Notes: generated by a model not told the origin, from the letters alone. DNA of 64,000 bases from Streptomyces seoulensis (GCF_022846655.1 NZ_AP025667.1:1-64000); one strand, 5' to 3'; shown: positions 32,843 through 41,477, counted from the first letter of the stretch. Numbers and translations are program-made.

Positions 32843-32978
32843 AGCTCCGACCGCCCGCAGCCCACCACCGTCCGGCGGAAGGCTCCGCAGATCGCGCCCG
32901 CCGCCACCCTGCCGTCTCTCCCTACGCCCAGGTCACGAGCTCGACGACGAGTTCACGCAGACGAGGAGTTGGTCCAGG

Positions 32979-34670
32979 ATGACCGCCCGACCGACCGCAC
33001 ACGAGCTGATCGCGAAGCACCGGCCCACGCTCGATCAGGCCCTGGAAGCGATCCGCACCCGCGCGTACTGGTCCCCGCACCCCGAGCACCCCAAGGCGTA
33101 CGGCGAGCACGGCAGCCTGGACGCGGGCGCGGGCAAGGCCGCCTTCGACGCCCTCCTCGGCACCCGCCTCGACCTGGACCAGCCCGGCACGGACGACTGG
33201 GTGGGCGGCGAGGTCTCGCCGTACGGCATCGAGCTGGACGTGAGCTACCCGCACGCGGACCTCGACGTGCTGCTTCCCGCGATGCGCGCCGGGCAGGCCG
33301 CCTGGCGCGACGCGGGCGCGGAGGCCCGCGCGGCGGTCTGTCTGGAGATCCTCAAGCGGATCAGCGACCGGACGCACGAGTTCGCGCACGCGGTCATGCA
33401 CACCAGCGGCCAGGCGTTCATGATGGCGTTCCAGGCGGGCGGCCCGCACGCCCAGGACCGCGGCCTGGAGGCGGTGGCGTACGCGTACGCGGAGCAGACC
33501 CGCACCCCGCAGACGGCGGAGTGGAGCAAGCCGCAGGGCAAGCGCGACCCGCTGACGCTGACCAAGAACTTCACGCCGGTCCCGCGCGGCATCGCCCTGA
33601 TGATCGGCTGCAACACCTTCCCGACCTGGAACGGCTATCCGGGCCTGTTCGCCTCCCTGGCGACCGGCAACGCGGTCCTGGTCAAGCCGCACCCGCGCGC
33701 GGTGCTGCCGCTGGCGCTCACCGTCCAGGTGGCCCGCGAGGTGCTGGCCGAGGCCGGCTTCGCCCCCGACCTGGTCGCGCTCGCCGCCGAGCGTCCCGGA
33801 GAGGGCATCGCCAAGACCCTCGCCACCCGCCCCGAGATCCGGATCATCGACTACACCGGTTCCACCGCCTTCGGCGACTGGCTGGAGGCCAACGCCCGCC
33901 AGGCGCAGGTCTACACCGAGAAGGCCGGCGTCAACACGGTGATCGTGGAGTCCACCGACGACTACCAGGGCATGCTGTCCAACCTGGCCTTCTCGCTGTC
34001 CCTGTACAGCGGCCAGATGTGCACCACCCCGCAGAACCTGCTGATCCCGCGCGAGGGCATCGGCACGAACGAGGGCCACAAGACCTTCGACGAGGTGGCC
34101 ACCGACCTCGCCCGCGCCGTCGACGGCCTCCTCGGGGACGACGCCCGCGCGAACGCCCTGCTGGGCGCCATCGTCAACCCGGACGTCAAGGCCCGGCTGG
34201 AGGCCGCCGCCGACCTCGGTGAAGTCGCCCTGGCCTCCCGCGAGATCACCAACCCGGACTTCCCGGACGCGGTCGTGCGCACCCCCGTCATCGTGAAGCT
34301 GGACGCCACCAAGCCGGACGACGAGGCCGCCTACCTCGGCGAGTGCTTCGGCCCGGTCTCCTTCGTCGTGGCCGTCGACTCGGTCGCCGACGCGATGGAC
34401 CTGCTGCGCCGCACGATCCGCGAGCAGGGCGCAATGACGGTCGGCGCCCACACCAGCGACCCGGAGGTCGCGCGGGCCGTCGAGGAGGTCTGCCTGGAGG
34501 AGCCCGCCCAGCTCTCCCTCAACCTCACCGGCGGGGTGTACGTCAACCAGACCGCCGCCTTCTCCGACTTCCACGGCTCCGGCGGCAACCCCGCGGCGAA
34601 CGCGGCCCTCACCGACGGCGCGTACGTGTCCAACCGCTTCCGCGTGGTGGAGGTCCGCCGGGAGGCGTGA
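32979..34670 (+). CDS. paaN: phenylacetic acid degradation protein PaaN
   Basis: A 563-residue aldehyde-dehydrogenase-superfamily protein of the PaaN type, implicated in ring-opening steps of the phenylacetyl-CoA pathway. Visible ALDH features are NFTPVPRGIALMIGCNTFPTW, GNAVLVKPHP, DYTGSTAFGDWLEANA, the nucleophile region LYSGQMCTTPQN (Cys) and GECFGPVSFVVAV. Length agrees with PaaN (about 550). It lacks the hydratase half of the bifunctional PaaZ. The start at 32979 has GAGGAG about 8 bases upstream. The leader of about 130 bases begins at the operator-containing promoter. Confidence 0.92.
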   Translation: MTARPTAHELIAKHRPTLDQALEAIRTRAYWSPHPEHPKAYGEHGSLDAGAGKAAFDALLGTRLDLDQPGTDDWVGGEVSPYGIELDVSYPHADLDVLLPAMRAGQAAWRDAGAEARAAVCLEILKRISDRTHEFAHAVMHTSGQAFMMAFQAGGPHAQDRGLEAVAYAYAEQTRTPQTAEWSKPQGKRDPLTLTKNFTPVPRGIALMIGCNTFPTWNGYPGLFASLATGNAVLVKPHPRAVLPLALTVQVAREVLAEAGFAPDLVALAAERPGEGIAKTLATRPEIRIIDYTGSTAFGDWLEANARQAQVYTEKAGVNTVIVESTDDYQGMLSNLAFSLSLYSGQMCTTPQNLLIPREGIGTNEGHKTFDEVATDLARAVDGLLGDDARANALLGAIVNPDVKARLEAAADLGEVALASREITNPDFPDAVVRTPVIVKLDATKPDDEAAYLGECFGPVSFVVAVDSVADAMDLLRRTIREQGAMTVGAHTSDPEVARAVEEVCLEEPAQLSLNLTGGVYVNQTAAFSDFHGSGGNPAANAALTDGAYVSNRFRVVEVRREA

Positions 34671-34679
34671 GGCCGTAAC

Positions 34680-35420
34680 TCAGGCGGCGCGCAGGCTCCA
34701 GTGGTAGAGCGTCATGGCCACGCTGGTGGCCAGGTTGTAGCTGGAGACCTGCGGCCGCATGGGCAGTGCCAGCAGCCGGTCGGCGCGGGCACGCACGGGG
34801 GCCGAGAGCCCGCTGCGCTCCGAGCCGAACGCCAGCACGGCGTCGTCGGGCAGCTCGGTCCGCCGGATGTCCTCGCCCTCGGGGTCGAGGGCGAACAGCG
34901 GTCCGGCGGGCAGCTCCTCGACCCCGAGCCGCTCCACCGCGGTGGCGAAGTGCAGCCCCGCCCCGCCGCGCACCACGGTGGGGTGCCAGGGGTCGAGGGT
35001 GCCGGTGGTGACTACCCCGGTCGCGCCGAAACCGGCGGCCAGCCGGATCACCGCGCCCGCGTTGCCGAGGTTGCGCGGCTCGTCCAGCACCACCACCGGC
35101 GCGGTGCGGGGCATCCGGGCCAGCGCCTTCAGGTTGGCCTCGCGCGACGGCCGTACGGCCAGGGCGGCGACGCCGGTCGGGTGCGGACGGGGCACGAGGG
35201 AGGCGTAGACCGCCTGGGGCACCTCCGTCAGCAGCGCTTCCAGGGTGTCCTTGACGTCGCCGGCGAGTTCACCGGCGAGGGCGAGGGTGGCCTCCCGGTC
35301 GGTGGTGACCGCCACGGGCACCTCGGCCCCGAAACGCAGCGCGTGCTTGAGGGCGTGGAAACCGTCCAGGAGCACGGCGTCCCCGGCGCGCTCGCGCCAG
35401 CGGTTCAGGGGGTCGGTCAT
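34680..35420 (-). CDS. TrmH/SpoU-family RNA 2'-O-methyltransferase
   Basis: A 246-residue SPOUT-class methyltransferase. The trefoil-knot motifs are visible: VVVLDEPRNLGNAGAVIRLAAGFGA (motif 1), AVLAFGSERSGLSAPVRARADRLLAL (motif 2) and LPMRPQVSSYNLATSVAMTLY (motif 3). An N-terminal substrate-binding domain is present. The target is a tRNA or 23S rRNA ribose; which one cannot be told. The ATG at 35420 overlaps the HTTM gene stop (ATGA), so it is the last gene of a three-gene coupled operon. Its stop is 9 bp from the convergent paaN stop. Confidence 0.9.
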   Translation of the reverse strand: MTDPLNRWRERAGDAVLLDGFHALKHALRFGAEVPVAVTTDREATLALAGELAGDVKDTLEALLTEVPQAVYASLVPRPHPTGVAALAVRPSREANLKALARMPRTAPVVVLDEPRNLGNAGAVIRLAAGFGATGVVTTGTLDPWHPTVVRGGAGLHFATAVERLGVEELPAGPLFALDPEGEDIRRTELPDDAVLAFGSERSGLSAPVRARADRLLALPMRPQVSSYNLATSVAMTLYHWSLRAA

Positions 35421-36631
35421 GCCGTGAACCCTACGTGGCCCGCGGTGGACTCCTCCGGGGTGCGGGGCGGCGGTACCCGGCCCGCCCCACCGCGGCGTAT
35501 CAGCCGTCCACGCGCGCGTGCCGCCCAGCCGCCGAGCAGGAGCAGGAAGGCGGTGGGCAGGAAGACCGCGTCCGCCGCGATCATCGCCAGGGAGAAGAAG
35601 GGCAGCCCGAGGACGACGGCGATCACCGCGTGCTCGGTCATCATCAGCACCAGCAGGACGTTCTTCACCCGGCGGTTGAACAGGGTGAAGGGGAAGGCGA
35701 CCTGCACCATGACCGTCCCGTAGGTCACGATCATCATGAGGACGCCGCTGGCGGACATCAGGTCGGCGAGCGCGGGCCAGGGGGAGAAGTAGTCCAGGTG
35801 GAGCGGGTAGTAGACGGCGGTGCCGTCCTGCCAGCGCGAGCCCTGGATCTTGTACCAGCCGGCCGTGGCGTAGATCAGGCACGCCTCCGCCATGATCACG
35901 ACGAGGCCGGCGTTGTGCACCACGTTCGCCAGTACGTCGAGCAGCATCCGGGGCTGCGCCGAACGCGCCCAGCGGCCCGCAGCCCACCACAGGCCGAGCC
36001 CGGCCCAGGCCGTCCACAGCAGCGCGGGCACCAGCCAGCCGCCGGTGAAGCGGCCGCTCAGCGCGGCCGTGACCAGCACCGCGCCGGACACCGCCCACAG
36101 CACCGGACCCACCCGGTCGGCGGGAACACGTTCCCCACGCGCGCGTGCCGCCTCCACGCGCCCGGCCCGCCGCGCGTCCAGCGACCACACCTGGCCGCAG
36201 CGGGTGAACACCAGGTAGAGGGACATCAGATGCAGCACGTTGTCGCCGCCGTCCCCCATGAACACGCTGCGGTTCTGCAGCGACAGCACCCCGACCATGA
36301 ACAGCACGGACGCGGTACGGGTGCGCCAGCCGACCAGCAGCGCGGCACTGGCCAGTACGGCCAGGAGGTAGCAGACCTCGAACCAGAGCCGCCCGTCGGA
36401 CCACATCAGCACGGTGAAGGCGTCGTTGTCGGCGATCAGTTGGCGGGCCAGGTTCCAGCTCCAGGGGCCGGCCGGCCCGTACAGCTCCTGGCGGTGCGGG
36501 AACTCCCGCAGCAGGAACAGCAGCCAGGTCCCGGCGAACCCGATGCGGATCACGGCGCTCTGGTGCGGGCCCAGGGCCGAGCCGGTGACGCGCTCGACGC
36601 CGCGCGCGAAGGTCTGGGAGAGCCGGTTCAT
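35417..36631 (-). CDS. HTTM-domain integral membrane protein
   Basis: A 404-residue polytopic membrane protein with about 9-10 hydrophobic segments. The region SAVIRIGFAGTWLLFLLREFPHRQELYGPAG and the later YATAGWYKIQGSRWQDGTA are characteristic of the HTTM family, the transmembrane part shared with vitamin K-dependent gamma-glutamyl carboxylases. No lumenal carboxylase-like domain follows, so the reaction is unknown. It overlaps DUF5819 upstream and the RNA methyltransferase downstream by 4 bp each. HTTM and DUF5819 are probably a functional pair. Confidence 0.88.
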   Translation of the reverse strand: MNRLSQTFARGVERVTGSALGPHQSAVIRIGFAGTWLLFLLREFPHRQELYGPAGPWSWNLARQLIADNDAFTVLMWSDGRLWFEVCYLLAVLASAALLVGWRTRTASVLFMVGVLSLQNRSVFMGDGGDNVLHLMSLYLVFTRCGQVWSLDARRAGRVEAARARGERVPADRVGPVLWAVSGAVLVTAALSGRFTGGWLVPALLWTAWAGLGLWWAAGRWARSAQPRMLLDVLANVVHNAGLVVIMAEACLIYATAGWYKIQGSRWQDGTAVYYPLHLDYFSPWPALADLMSASGVLMMIVTYGTVMVQVAFPFTLFNRRVKNVLLVLMMTEHAVIAVVLGLPFFSLAMIAADAVFLPTAFLLLLGGWAARARGRLIRRGGAGRVPPPRTPEESTAGHVGFTA

Positions 36632-37437
36632 CGGGCACCCGCCTCGGTCTCGTCACCGGTCACCGTCCACCAGGGCAGCACACGGAAGACGGGGTCGGTG
36701 GACACCTTCTCCCGGCTCCACTCGGGCGGCGGCACATTGACGGTGCGGGAGCGCACCTGCACGCGCTCGACGGTCCCGGCGCGGCCGATCTCCTCGTCCC
36801 GCCGCAGGCGCAGCAGCACGATCCGGCGCACGTACTGCTCGGAGAGCGCCCCGCGCACACCGACGGGCCGGTTGTCCGTGCCGTGCGTGGTGCCGAGGAA
36901 GTCCCAGGCGCGGCGCAGTTCGTTCTGCTGGGTGTGGCTGGGGAGCAGGTTGCCGTCGATGGCGGCACCGTCCTGCGCGGACAGGTCGGTCCAGCCGGTG
37001 GTGCGCAGGTCACCGTCCTCGGCGCGGACCTGCGCACGCACCTGCACGGCGACGTTCTGCTGCAACGGGTTCGGCGCGAACAGCTTCCAGTTCTGCTCGA
37101 ACTCCGGGTACACCCACGCCTGCACCGCCTCGCCGTGCCGCTTGGTCACGGTGTTCGCGGGAGCGAGGCTCAGGAACACCATGCCGAGGTGCACCGCGGC
37201 GACGGCCGCCACGACCGCGAGCCCGCCCCCGGCCACGAGCCGGTAGCGGGGCGACAGGGCGGCCAGTCCGACGGCCGGGGCCGCTTCCGGTACGGGAAGT
37301 TCCGCGGGATCACCGGCCGCGGCGTCCCCTCTGTCCCCCGGCGGTGCGCCAGGGCCGTCGAGGGCCCCCGCACGACGCGCCCCGTCCGACCCGTCCGGCC
37401 CTTCCGGCGCCTTCGAGTCCTCGTCGTACGCGTCCAT
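36628..37437 (-). CDS. DUF5819-family membrane protein
   Basis: A 269-residue protein with a Pro/Gly/Asp-rich cytoplasmic N-terminus (about 70 residues), one membrane helix (RLVAGGGLAVVAAVAAVHLGM) and an extracytoplasmic domain of about 175 residues. The family hallmark is VYPEFEQNWKLFAPNPLQQN, followed by RTVNVPPPEW and WWTV near the end. Function unknown. It is the promoter-proximal gene of the DUF5819-HTTM-RNA methyltransferase operon, each gene overlapping the next by 4 bp, implying equimolar production with HTTM. Confidence 0.87.
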   Translation of the reverse strand: MDAYDEDSKAPEGPDGSDGARRAGALDGPGAPPGDRGDAAAGDPAELPVPEAAPAVGLAALSPRYRLVAGGGLAVVAAVAAVHLGMVFLSLAPANTVTKRHGEAVQAWVYPEFEQNWKLFAPNPLQQNVAVQVRAQVRAEDGDLRTTGWTDLSAQDGAAIDGNLLPSHTQQNELRRAWDFLGTTHGTDNRPVGVRGALSEQYVRRIVLLRLRRDEEIGRAGTVERVQVRSRTVNVPPPEWSREKVSTDPVFRVLPWWTVTGDETEAGAR

Positions 37438-37649
37438 CCCGCCCCGTCCCCCGCTTCCGCTCCGCCGTCGACGCGCCCTTCGCGGGCGCCCCCTGGTCCT
37501 CGGACGCCTTTGCTTCCGCTTGGCACCCGCACGGAACGGTACTCAGCCCCACCCGCCCCGCACAGCCCAGGGCCCGGCCCGCACCGCCCGGCCCCGGCCG
37601 CCGCACAGCGCCCCGGCACCGGCAGGGACCGCATCCAGGCCACCGGAGG

Positions 37650-37659
37650 TTGTCCACAG
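37650..37659 (+). promoter_or_regulatory. consensus DnaA box (TTGTCCACAG)
   Basis: Exact DnaA-box match 69 bp upstream of the paaA operator. It is the third DnaA box found close to a TetR-type operator in this window. Confidence 0.6.
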
Positions 37660-37714
37660 GCTCCCCGAGGCGTCGTCCACAGCGGTTGACACCCGACGAC
37701 GCCCCGGCACACCA

Positions 37715-37741
37715 TTGACACGCACGAACCGAACGATCGGT
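37715..37741 (+). promoter_or_regulatory. paaA -35 candidate and TetR-type operator (copy 3)
   Basis: TTGACA at 37715-37720 is a consensus -35. The palindrome ACCGAACGATCGGT (37728-37741) starts seven bases later and would cover the spacer and -10. Its reverse complement matches copy 2 at 17 of 18 positions when two flanking bases are included on each side. Confidence 0.6.
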
Positions 37742-37782
37742 CGGGGCGTGTTTCCGGCAGAGTCCTAGGTCAGGGGGACCGC

Positions 37783-38802
37783 ATGGCCACAGCAGCCGCG
37801 CCTCGCACGGACCGCACACCCGCGGGCGGCGCACCCGGCGCCACCACGGACACGGCGGCGCACCAGCACGCCTTCGACACGGCCGTGGCCGCCGAAGAGC
37901 GCATCGAGCCACGCGACTGGATGCCGGACGCCTACCGCGCCACCCTCGTCCGCCAGATCGCCCAGCACGCCCACTCCGAGATCATCGGCATGCAGCCGGA
38001 GGCGAACTGGATCACCCGCGCCCCCAGCCTGCGCCGCAAGGCCATCCTGATGGCCAAGGTCCAGGACGAGGCGGGCCACGGCCTCTACCTCTACAGCGCC
38101 GCCGAAACCCTCGGCACCAGCCGTGAGGAACTGCTGGACAAGCTGCACAGCGGCCGCCAGAAGTACTCCTCGATCTTCAACTACCCGACCCTGACCTGGG
38201 CCGACGTGGGCGCCATCGGCTGGCTGGTGGACGGCGCCGCCATCACCAACCAGGTCCCGCTGTGCCGCTGCTCCTACGGCCCCTACGCCCGCGCGATGGT
38301 CCGCATCTGCAAGGAGGAGTCCTTCCACCAGCGCCAGGGGTACGAGCTGCTCCTCGCCCTCAGCAAGGGCACCCCCGAGCAGCACGCCATGGCGCAGGAC
38401 GCGGTCGACCGCTGGTGGTGGCCCTCGCTGATGATGTTCGGCCCGCCCGACGACTCCTCCCAGCACTCGGCCCAGTCCATGGAGTGGAAGATCAAGCGCC
38501 ACTCCAACGACGAGCTGCGCCAGCGCTTCGTCGACATCGCCGTCCCCCAGGCCGAGTCCCTCGGCCTCACCCTCCCCGACCCCGACCTCGTGTGGAACGA
38601 GGAACGCGGACACCACGACTTCGGCGCCATCGACTGGACCGAGTTCTACGAGGTCCTCAAGGGCAACGGCCCCTGCAACGAACAGCGCATCACCCAGCGC
38701 CGCCGCGCACACGACGAGGGCGCCTGGGTCAGGGAAGCAGCCGCCGCCCACGCGGCCAAGCACGCCGGGAGCACCGGCCGGACAGGAGCGACGCGCGCAT
38801 GA
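37783..38802 (+). CDS. paaA: 1,2-phenylacetyl-CoA epoxidase, catalytic subunit PaaA
   Basis: A 339-residue diiron subunit of the PaaABCE monooxygenase, which epoxidises the aromatic ring of phenylacetyl-CoA. Iron-ligand motifs are visible in [15 protein letters not shown] (Glu and ExxH pattern) and [15 protein letters not shown]. Length matches the family (about 310-340), with an Ala/Thr-rich N-terminal extension of about 25 residues. It is the first gene of a five-gene operon (paaABCDE) in which every gene overlaps the next. Expression is likely controlled by the operator at 37728. Confidence 0.96.
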   Translation: MATAAAPRTDRTPAGGAPGATTDTAAHQHAFDTAVAAEERIEPRDWMPDAYRATLVRQIAQHAHSEIIGMQPEANWITRAPSLRRKAILMAKVQDEAGHGLYLYSAAETLGTSREELLDKLHSGRQKYSSIFNYPTLTWADVGAIGWLVDGAAITNQVPLCRCSYGPYARAMVRICKEESFHQRQGYELLLALSKGTPEQHAMAQDAVDRWWWPSLMMFGPPDDSSQHSAQSMEWKIKRHSNDELRQRFVDIAVPQAESLGLTLPDPDLVWNEERGHHDFGAIDWTEFYEVLKGNGPCNEQRITQRRRAHDEGAWVREAAAAHAAKHAGSTGRTGATRA

Positions 38803-39086
38803 CCGACACCGACTGGCCCCTGTGGGAGGTCTTCGTCCGCTCCCGCCGCGGCCTCTCCCACACCCACGCCGGCAGCCTGCACGCCCCCGACGCGGAAATG
38901 GCCCTGCGCAACGCCCGCGACCTCTACACCCGGCGCGGCGAGGGCGTCTCCATCTGGGTCGTCCCGGCCACCGCCGTCACCGCCTCCTCGCCCGACGAGA
39001 AGGACCCGTTCTTCGAGCCGGCCGCCGACAAGCCCTACCGGCACCCGACCTTCTACGAGATCCCGGAAGGGGTGAAGCACCTGTGA
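38799..39086 (+). CDS. paaB: 1,2-phenylacetyl-CoA epoxidase subunit PaaB
   Basis: A 95-residue small subunit. The family signature [20 protein letters not shown] is present and the C-terminus [13 protein letters not shown] is typical. PaaB bridges PaaAC heterodimers in the epoxidase. The ATG overlaps the paaA stop (ATGA) and the stop overlaps paaC (GTGA). Normal length, intact. Confidence 0.95.
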   Translation: MTDTDWPLWEVFVRSRRGLSHTHAGSLHAPDAEMALRNARDLYTRRGEGVSIWVVPATAVTASSPDEKDPFFEPAADKPYRHPTFYEIPEGVKHL

Positions 39087-39802
39087 CCGCCACCGTCCCC
39101 ACCACCGCCGCGCTCGCCCTCGGCGACGACGCCCTGGTGCTCTCCCACCGCCTCGGGGAGTGGGCCGGGCACGCCCCCGTCCTGGAGGAGGAGGTCGCCC
39201 TCGCCAACATCGCGCTCGACCTGCTCGGCCAGGCCCGCGTCCTGCTGTCCATGACCGGAGACGAGGACGAACTCGCCTACCTCCGCGAGGAACGCGCCTT
39301 CCGCAACCTGCAGTTGACCGAGCAGCCGAACGGCGATTTCGCCCACACCATCGCCCGGCAGCTCTACTTCTCCACCTACCAGCACCTCCTGTACTCCGAA
39401 CTCGCCTCACGGGAAGGCCCGTTCCAGCCGCTGGCCGCGAAGGCGGTCAAGGAGGTCGCCTACCACCGCGACCACGCCGAGCAGTGGACCGTGCGCCTGG
39501 GCGACGGCACCGACCTCAGCCACGACCGGATGAGCCGCGCCTGCGACGCGCTGTGGCGCTTCACCGGCGAGATGTTCCAGCCCGTCCCCGGTCTGGACGT
39601 CGACTGGGCCGCCCTGGAGGCGAGTTGGCTCCGGTCCGTGACGGAGGTGCTCGGCCGTGCCACCCTGACCGTGCCCGAGGGGCCCCGCACGGGCGCCTGG
39701 GCGGCGGGCGCGGGCCGGCAGGGGCTGCACACCGAGTCGTTCGGGCGGATGATCGCCGAGATGCAGCACCTGCACCGCAGCCACCCGGGGGCGTCATGGT
39801 GA
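39083..39802 (+). CDS. paaC: 1,2-phenylacetyl-CoA epoxidase structural subunit PaaC
   Basis: A 239-residue ferritin-like subunit that pairs with PaaA. Helical segments EEEVALANIALDLLGQAR and KAVKEVAYHRDHAEQWTVRL are family hallmarks. It is thought to be structural, not catalytic. The GTG start overlaps paaB by four bases (GTGA), and the end overlaps paaD by seven bases if paaD begins at ATG 39796. Confidence 0.95.
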   Translation: MTATVPTTAALALGDDALVLSHRLGEWAGHAPVLEEEVALANIALDLLGQARVLLSMTGDEDELAYLREERAFRNLQLTEQPNGDFAHTIARQLYFSTYQHLLYSELASREGPFQPLAAKAVKEVAYHRDHAEQWTVRLGDGTDLSHDRMSRACDALWRFTGEMFQPVPGLDVDWAALEASWLRSVTEVLGRATLTVPEGPRTGAWAAGAGRQGLHTESFGRMIAEMQHLHRSHPGASW

Positions 39803-40344
39803 CCGCCACCGCACTGGAGACGGAACTGCTGGAGCTGGCCGGCTCGGTGCCTGACCCCGAACTCCCCGTGCTCACCCTGCACGAGCTGGGCGTGGTGCGT
39901 GCGGTGCACCTCACCGGACCCGACTCGGTCGAGGTGGACCTCACCCCGACCTACACCGGCTGCCCGGCTGTCGAGACGATGAGCGCGGACATCGAGCGGA
40001 TACTGCGCGCCCACGGCATGCACGAGGTCACCGTCCGCACGGTCCTCGCCCCCGCCTGGTCCACGGACGACATCACCCCCGAGGGCCGCCGCAAGCTCCA
40101 GCGGTCCGGCATAGCCCCGCCCCGCACCCGGCACCCCGGCGGCCCGGTCCCCCTCACCCTGGGCGCGACCCGCACCGGGCACGACGCGGCGACGGCGACC
40201 GGACCGGCCCTCGAAGCCATCCGCTGCCCGCACTGCGACTCCGCCGACACCGAGTTGCTGAGCCGCTTCTCCTCCACCGCCTGCAAGGCGCTGCGCCGGT
40301 GCCTGTCCTGCCGTGAACCCTTCGACCACTTCAAGGAGTTGTGA
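39796..40344 (+). CDS. paaD: phenylacetyl-CoA epoxidase maturation protein PaaD
   Basis: A 182-residue protein with an N-terminal MIP18/DUF59 domain (VPDPELPVLTLHELGVV, PTYTGCPAVETM) and a C-terminal zinc-ribbon-like segment (CPHCDS ... CKALRRCLSCREPF). PaaD is needed for metal-cluster assembly of the epoxidase system. ATG at 39796 is chosen, with GGGGGC just upstream; GTG at 39799 is an alternative that would give a GTGA overlap with paaC. Confidence 0.92.
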   Translation: MVTATALETELLELAGSVPDPELPVLTLHELGVVRAVHLTGPDSVEVDLTPTYTGCPAVETMSADIERILRAHGMHEVTVRTVLAPAWSTDDITPEGRRKLQRSGIAPPRTRHPGGPVPLTLGATRTGHDAATATGPALEAIRCPHCDSADTELLSRFSSTACKALRRCLSCREPFDHFKEL

Positions 40345-41408
40345 TGGCACGCTTCCACCGGCTCCGGGTGGCCGGGATCGACCGGCTCACCGACGACTCG
40401 GTCGCCGTCACCTTCACCGTGCCGCCCGAGCTGCGCGAGGAGTACCGGCACAAGCCCGGCCAGCACCTCACCCTGCGCCGCCGCGCCGACGGCACGGACA
40501 TCCGCCGCACCTACTCGATCTGCTCCCCGGCCCCCGACCCGGCCGGGGACGGCCCGAGCACGCTGCGGGTGGGGGTGCGACTGGTCGACGGGGGCGCGTT
40601 CTCGACGTACGCGTTCAAGGAGATGGCGACAGGGGACGAGCTCGAGGTGATGACCCCGGCCGGGCGCTTCACCCTGGACCCGGCGCCGGGCCTCTTCGCG
40701 GCCGTGGTGGGCGGCAGCGGCATCACCCCGGTGCTGTCGATCGCGGCCACGCTGTTGGCCCGCGAGCCGGGTGCCCGCTTCTGCCTGATCCGCGCCGACC
40801 GCACGGCCGCCTCCACCATGTTCCTGGAGGAAGTCGCCGACCTGAAGGACCGTTACCCGCAGCGGTTCCAACTGGTGACCGTGCTCTCCCGCGAGGAACA
40901 GCAGGCGGGCCTGCCGTCCGGGCGCCTCGACCGGGACCGGCTCACGGGGCTGCTGCCCGCGCTGCTGCCGGTGGACCGGGTGCGGGGCTGGTTCCTGTGC
41001 GGACCGTACGGTCTGGTGGAGGACGCCGAGCGGGCCCTGCGCGGCCTGGGCGTGGACCGGTCCGGCATCCACCAGGAGATCTTCCATGTGGACGGTGGCA
41101 CCGCTCCGGCCACCACCACACCGGCGCCCGCGCACAGCACGGTCACCGCACGCCTCGACGGCCGCGGGGGCAGTTGGCCGGTGCAGGAGGGCGAATCCCT
41201 GCTGGACACGGTCCTGCGCAACCGCCCCGACGCCCCCTACGCCTGCAAGGGCGGCGTCTGCGGCACCTGCCGTGCTTTCCTGGTCTCCGGCGAGGTCCGC
41301 ATGGACCGCAACTTCGCCCTGGAAACGGAGGAAACAGAGGCGGGCTACGTCCTGGCCTGCCAGTCCCACCCTCTGACGGAGAAGGTGGAGCTGGACTTCG
41401 ACCGGTAG
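40344..41408 (+). CDS. paaE: phenylacetyl-CoA epoxidase reductase PaaE
   Basis: A 354-residue NADPH-dependent flavoprotein reductase that feeds electrons to PaaA. The FAD-binding domain shows RTYSICS, the nucleotide domain GGSGITPVLSIA and FLCGPYGLVED, and the C-terminal plant-type 2Fe-2S domain has CKGGVCGTC with the fourth Cys in VLACQSHP. The ATG at 40344 has AAGGAG five bases upstream and shares its first base with the paaD stop. It is the last gene of the paa operon; a modest hairpin follows. Confidence 0.95.
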   Translation: MARFHRLRVAGIDRLTDDSVAVTFTVPPELREEYRHKPGQHLTLRRRADGTDIRRTYSICSPAPDPAGDGPSTLRVGVRLVDGGAFSTYAFKEMATGDELEVMTPAGRFTLDPAPGLFAAVVGGSGITPVLSIAATLLAREPGARFCLIRADRTAASTMFLEEVADLKDRYPQRFQLVTVLSREEQQAGLPSGRLDRDRLTGLLPALLPVDRVRGWFLCGPYGLVEDAERALRGLGVDRSGIHQEIFHVDGGTAPATTTPAPAHSTVTARLDGRGGSWPVQEGESLLDTVLRNRPDAPYACKGGVCGTCRAFLVSGEVRMDRNFALETEETEAGYVLACQSHPLTEKVELDFDR

Positions 41409-41416
41409 GTGAGGTG

Positions 41417-41430
41417 CCCGCGGAAGCGGG
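41417..41430. terminator. possible weak terminator after paaE
   Basis: CCCGC-GGAA-GCGGG is a 5-bp stem with a stable tetraloop, nine bases after the paaE stop. The stem is short and no T-run follows. Confidence 0.35.
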
Positions 41431-41477
41431 TGGGCGTCCGGCGCAGGCCGTCCCCACCCCGCTCCGTACAGAACCGC

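Larger units (their letters stand above)
37438..37782. other. divergent region between DUF5819 and paaA
   Basis: A 345 bp region without a convincing gene; reading frames here have no start context. It contains a DnaA box (37650-37659), a TTGACA hexamer (37715-37720) that is a plausible -35, and the third TetR-type operator (37728-37741). No good -10 is visible at the expected distance. A second DnaA-like sequence with one mismatch follows at about 37674. Confidence 0.6.

Noticed and set aside
37438..37782. Short frames between DUF5819 and paaA
   Set aside because: They lack SDs and have random-looking products; the region reads as regulatory DNA.
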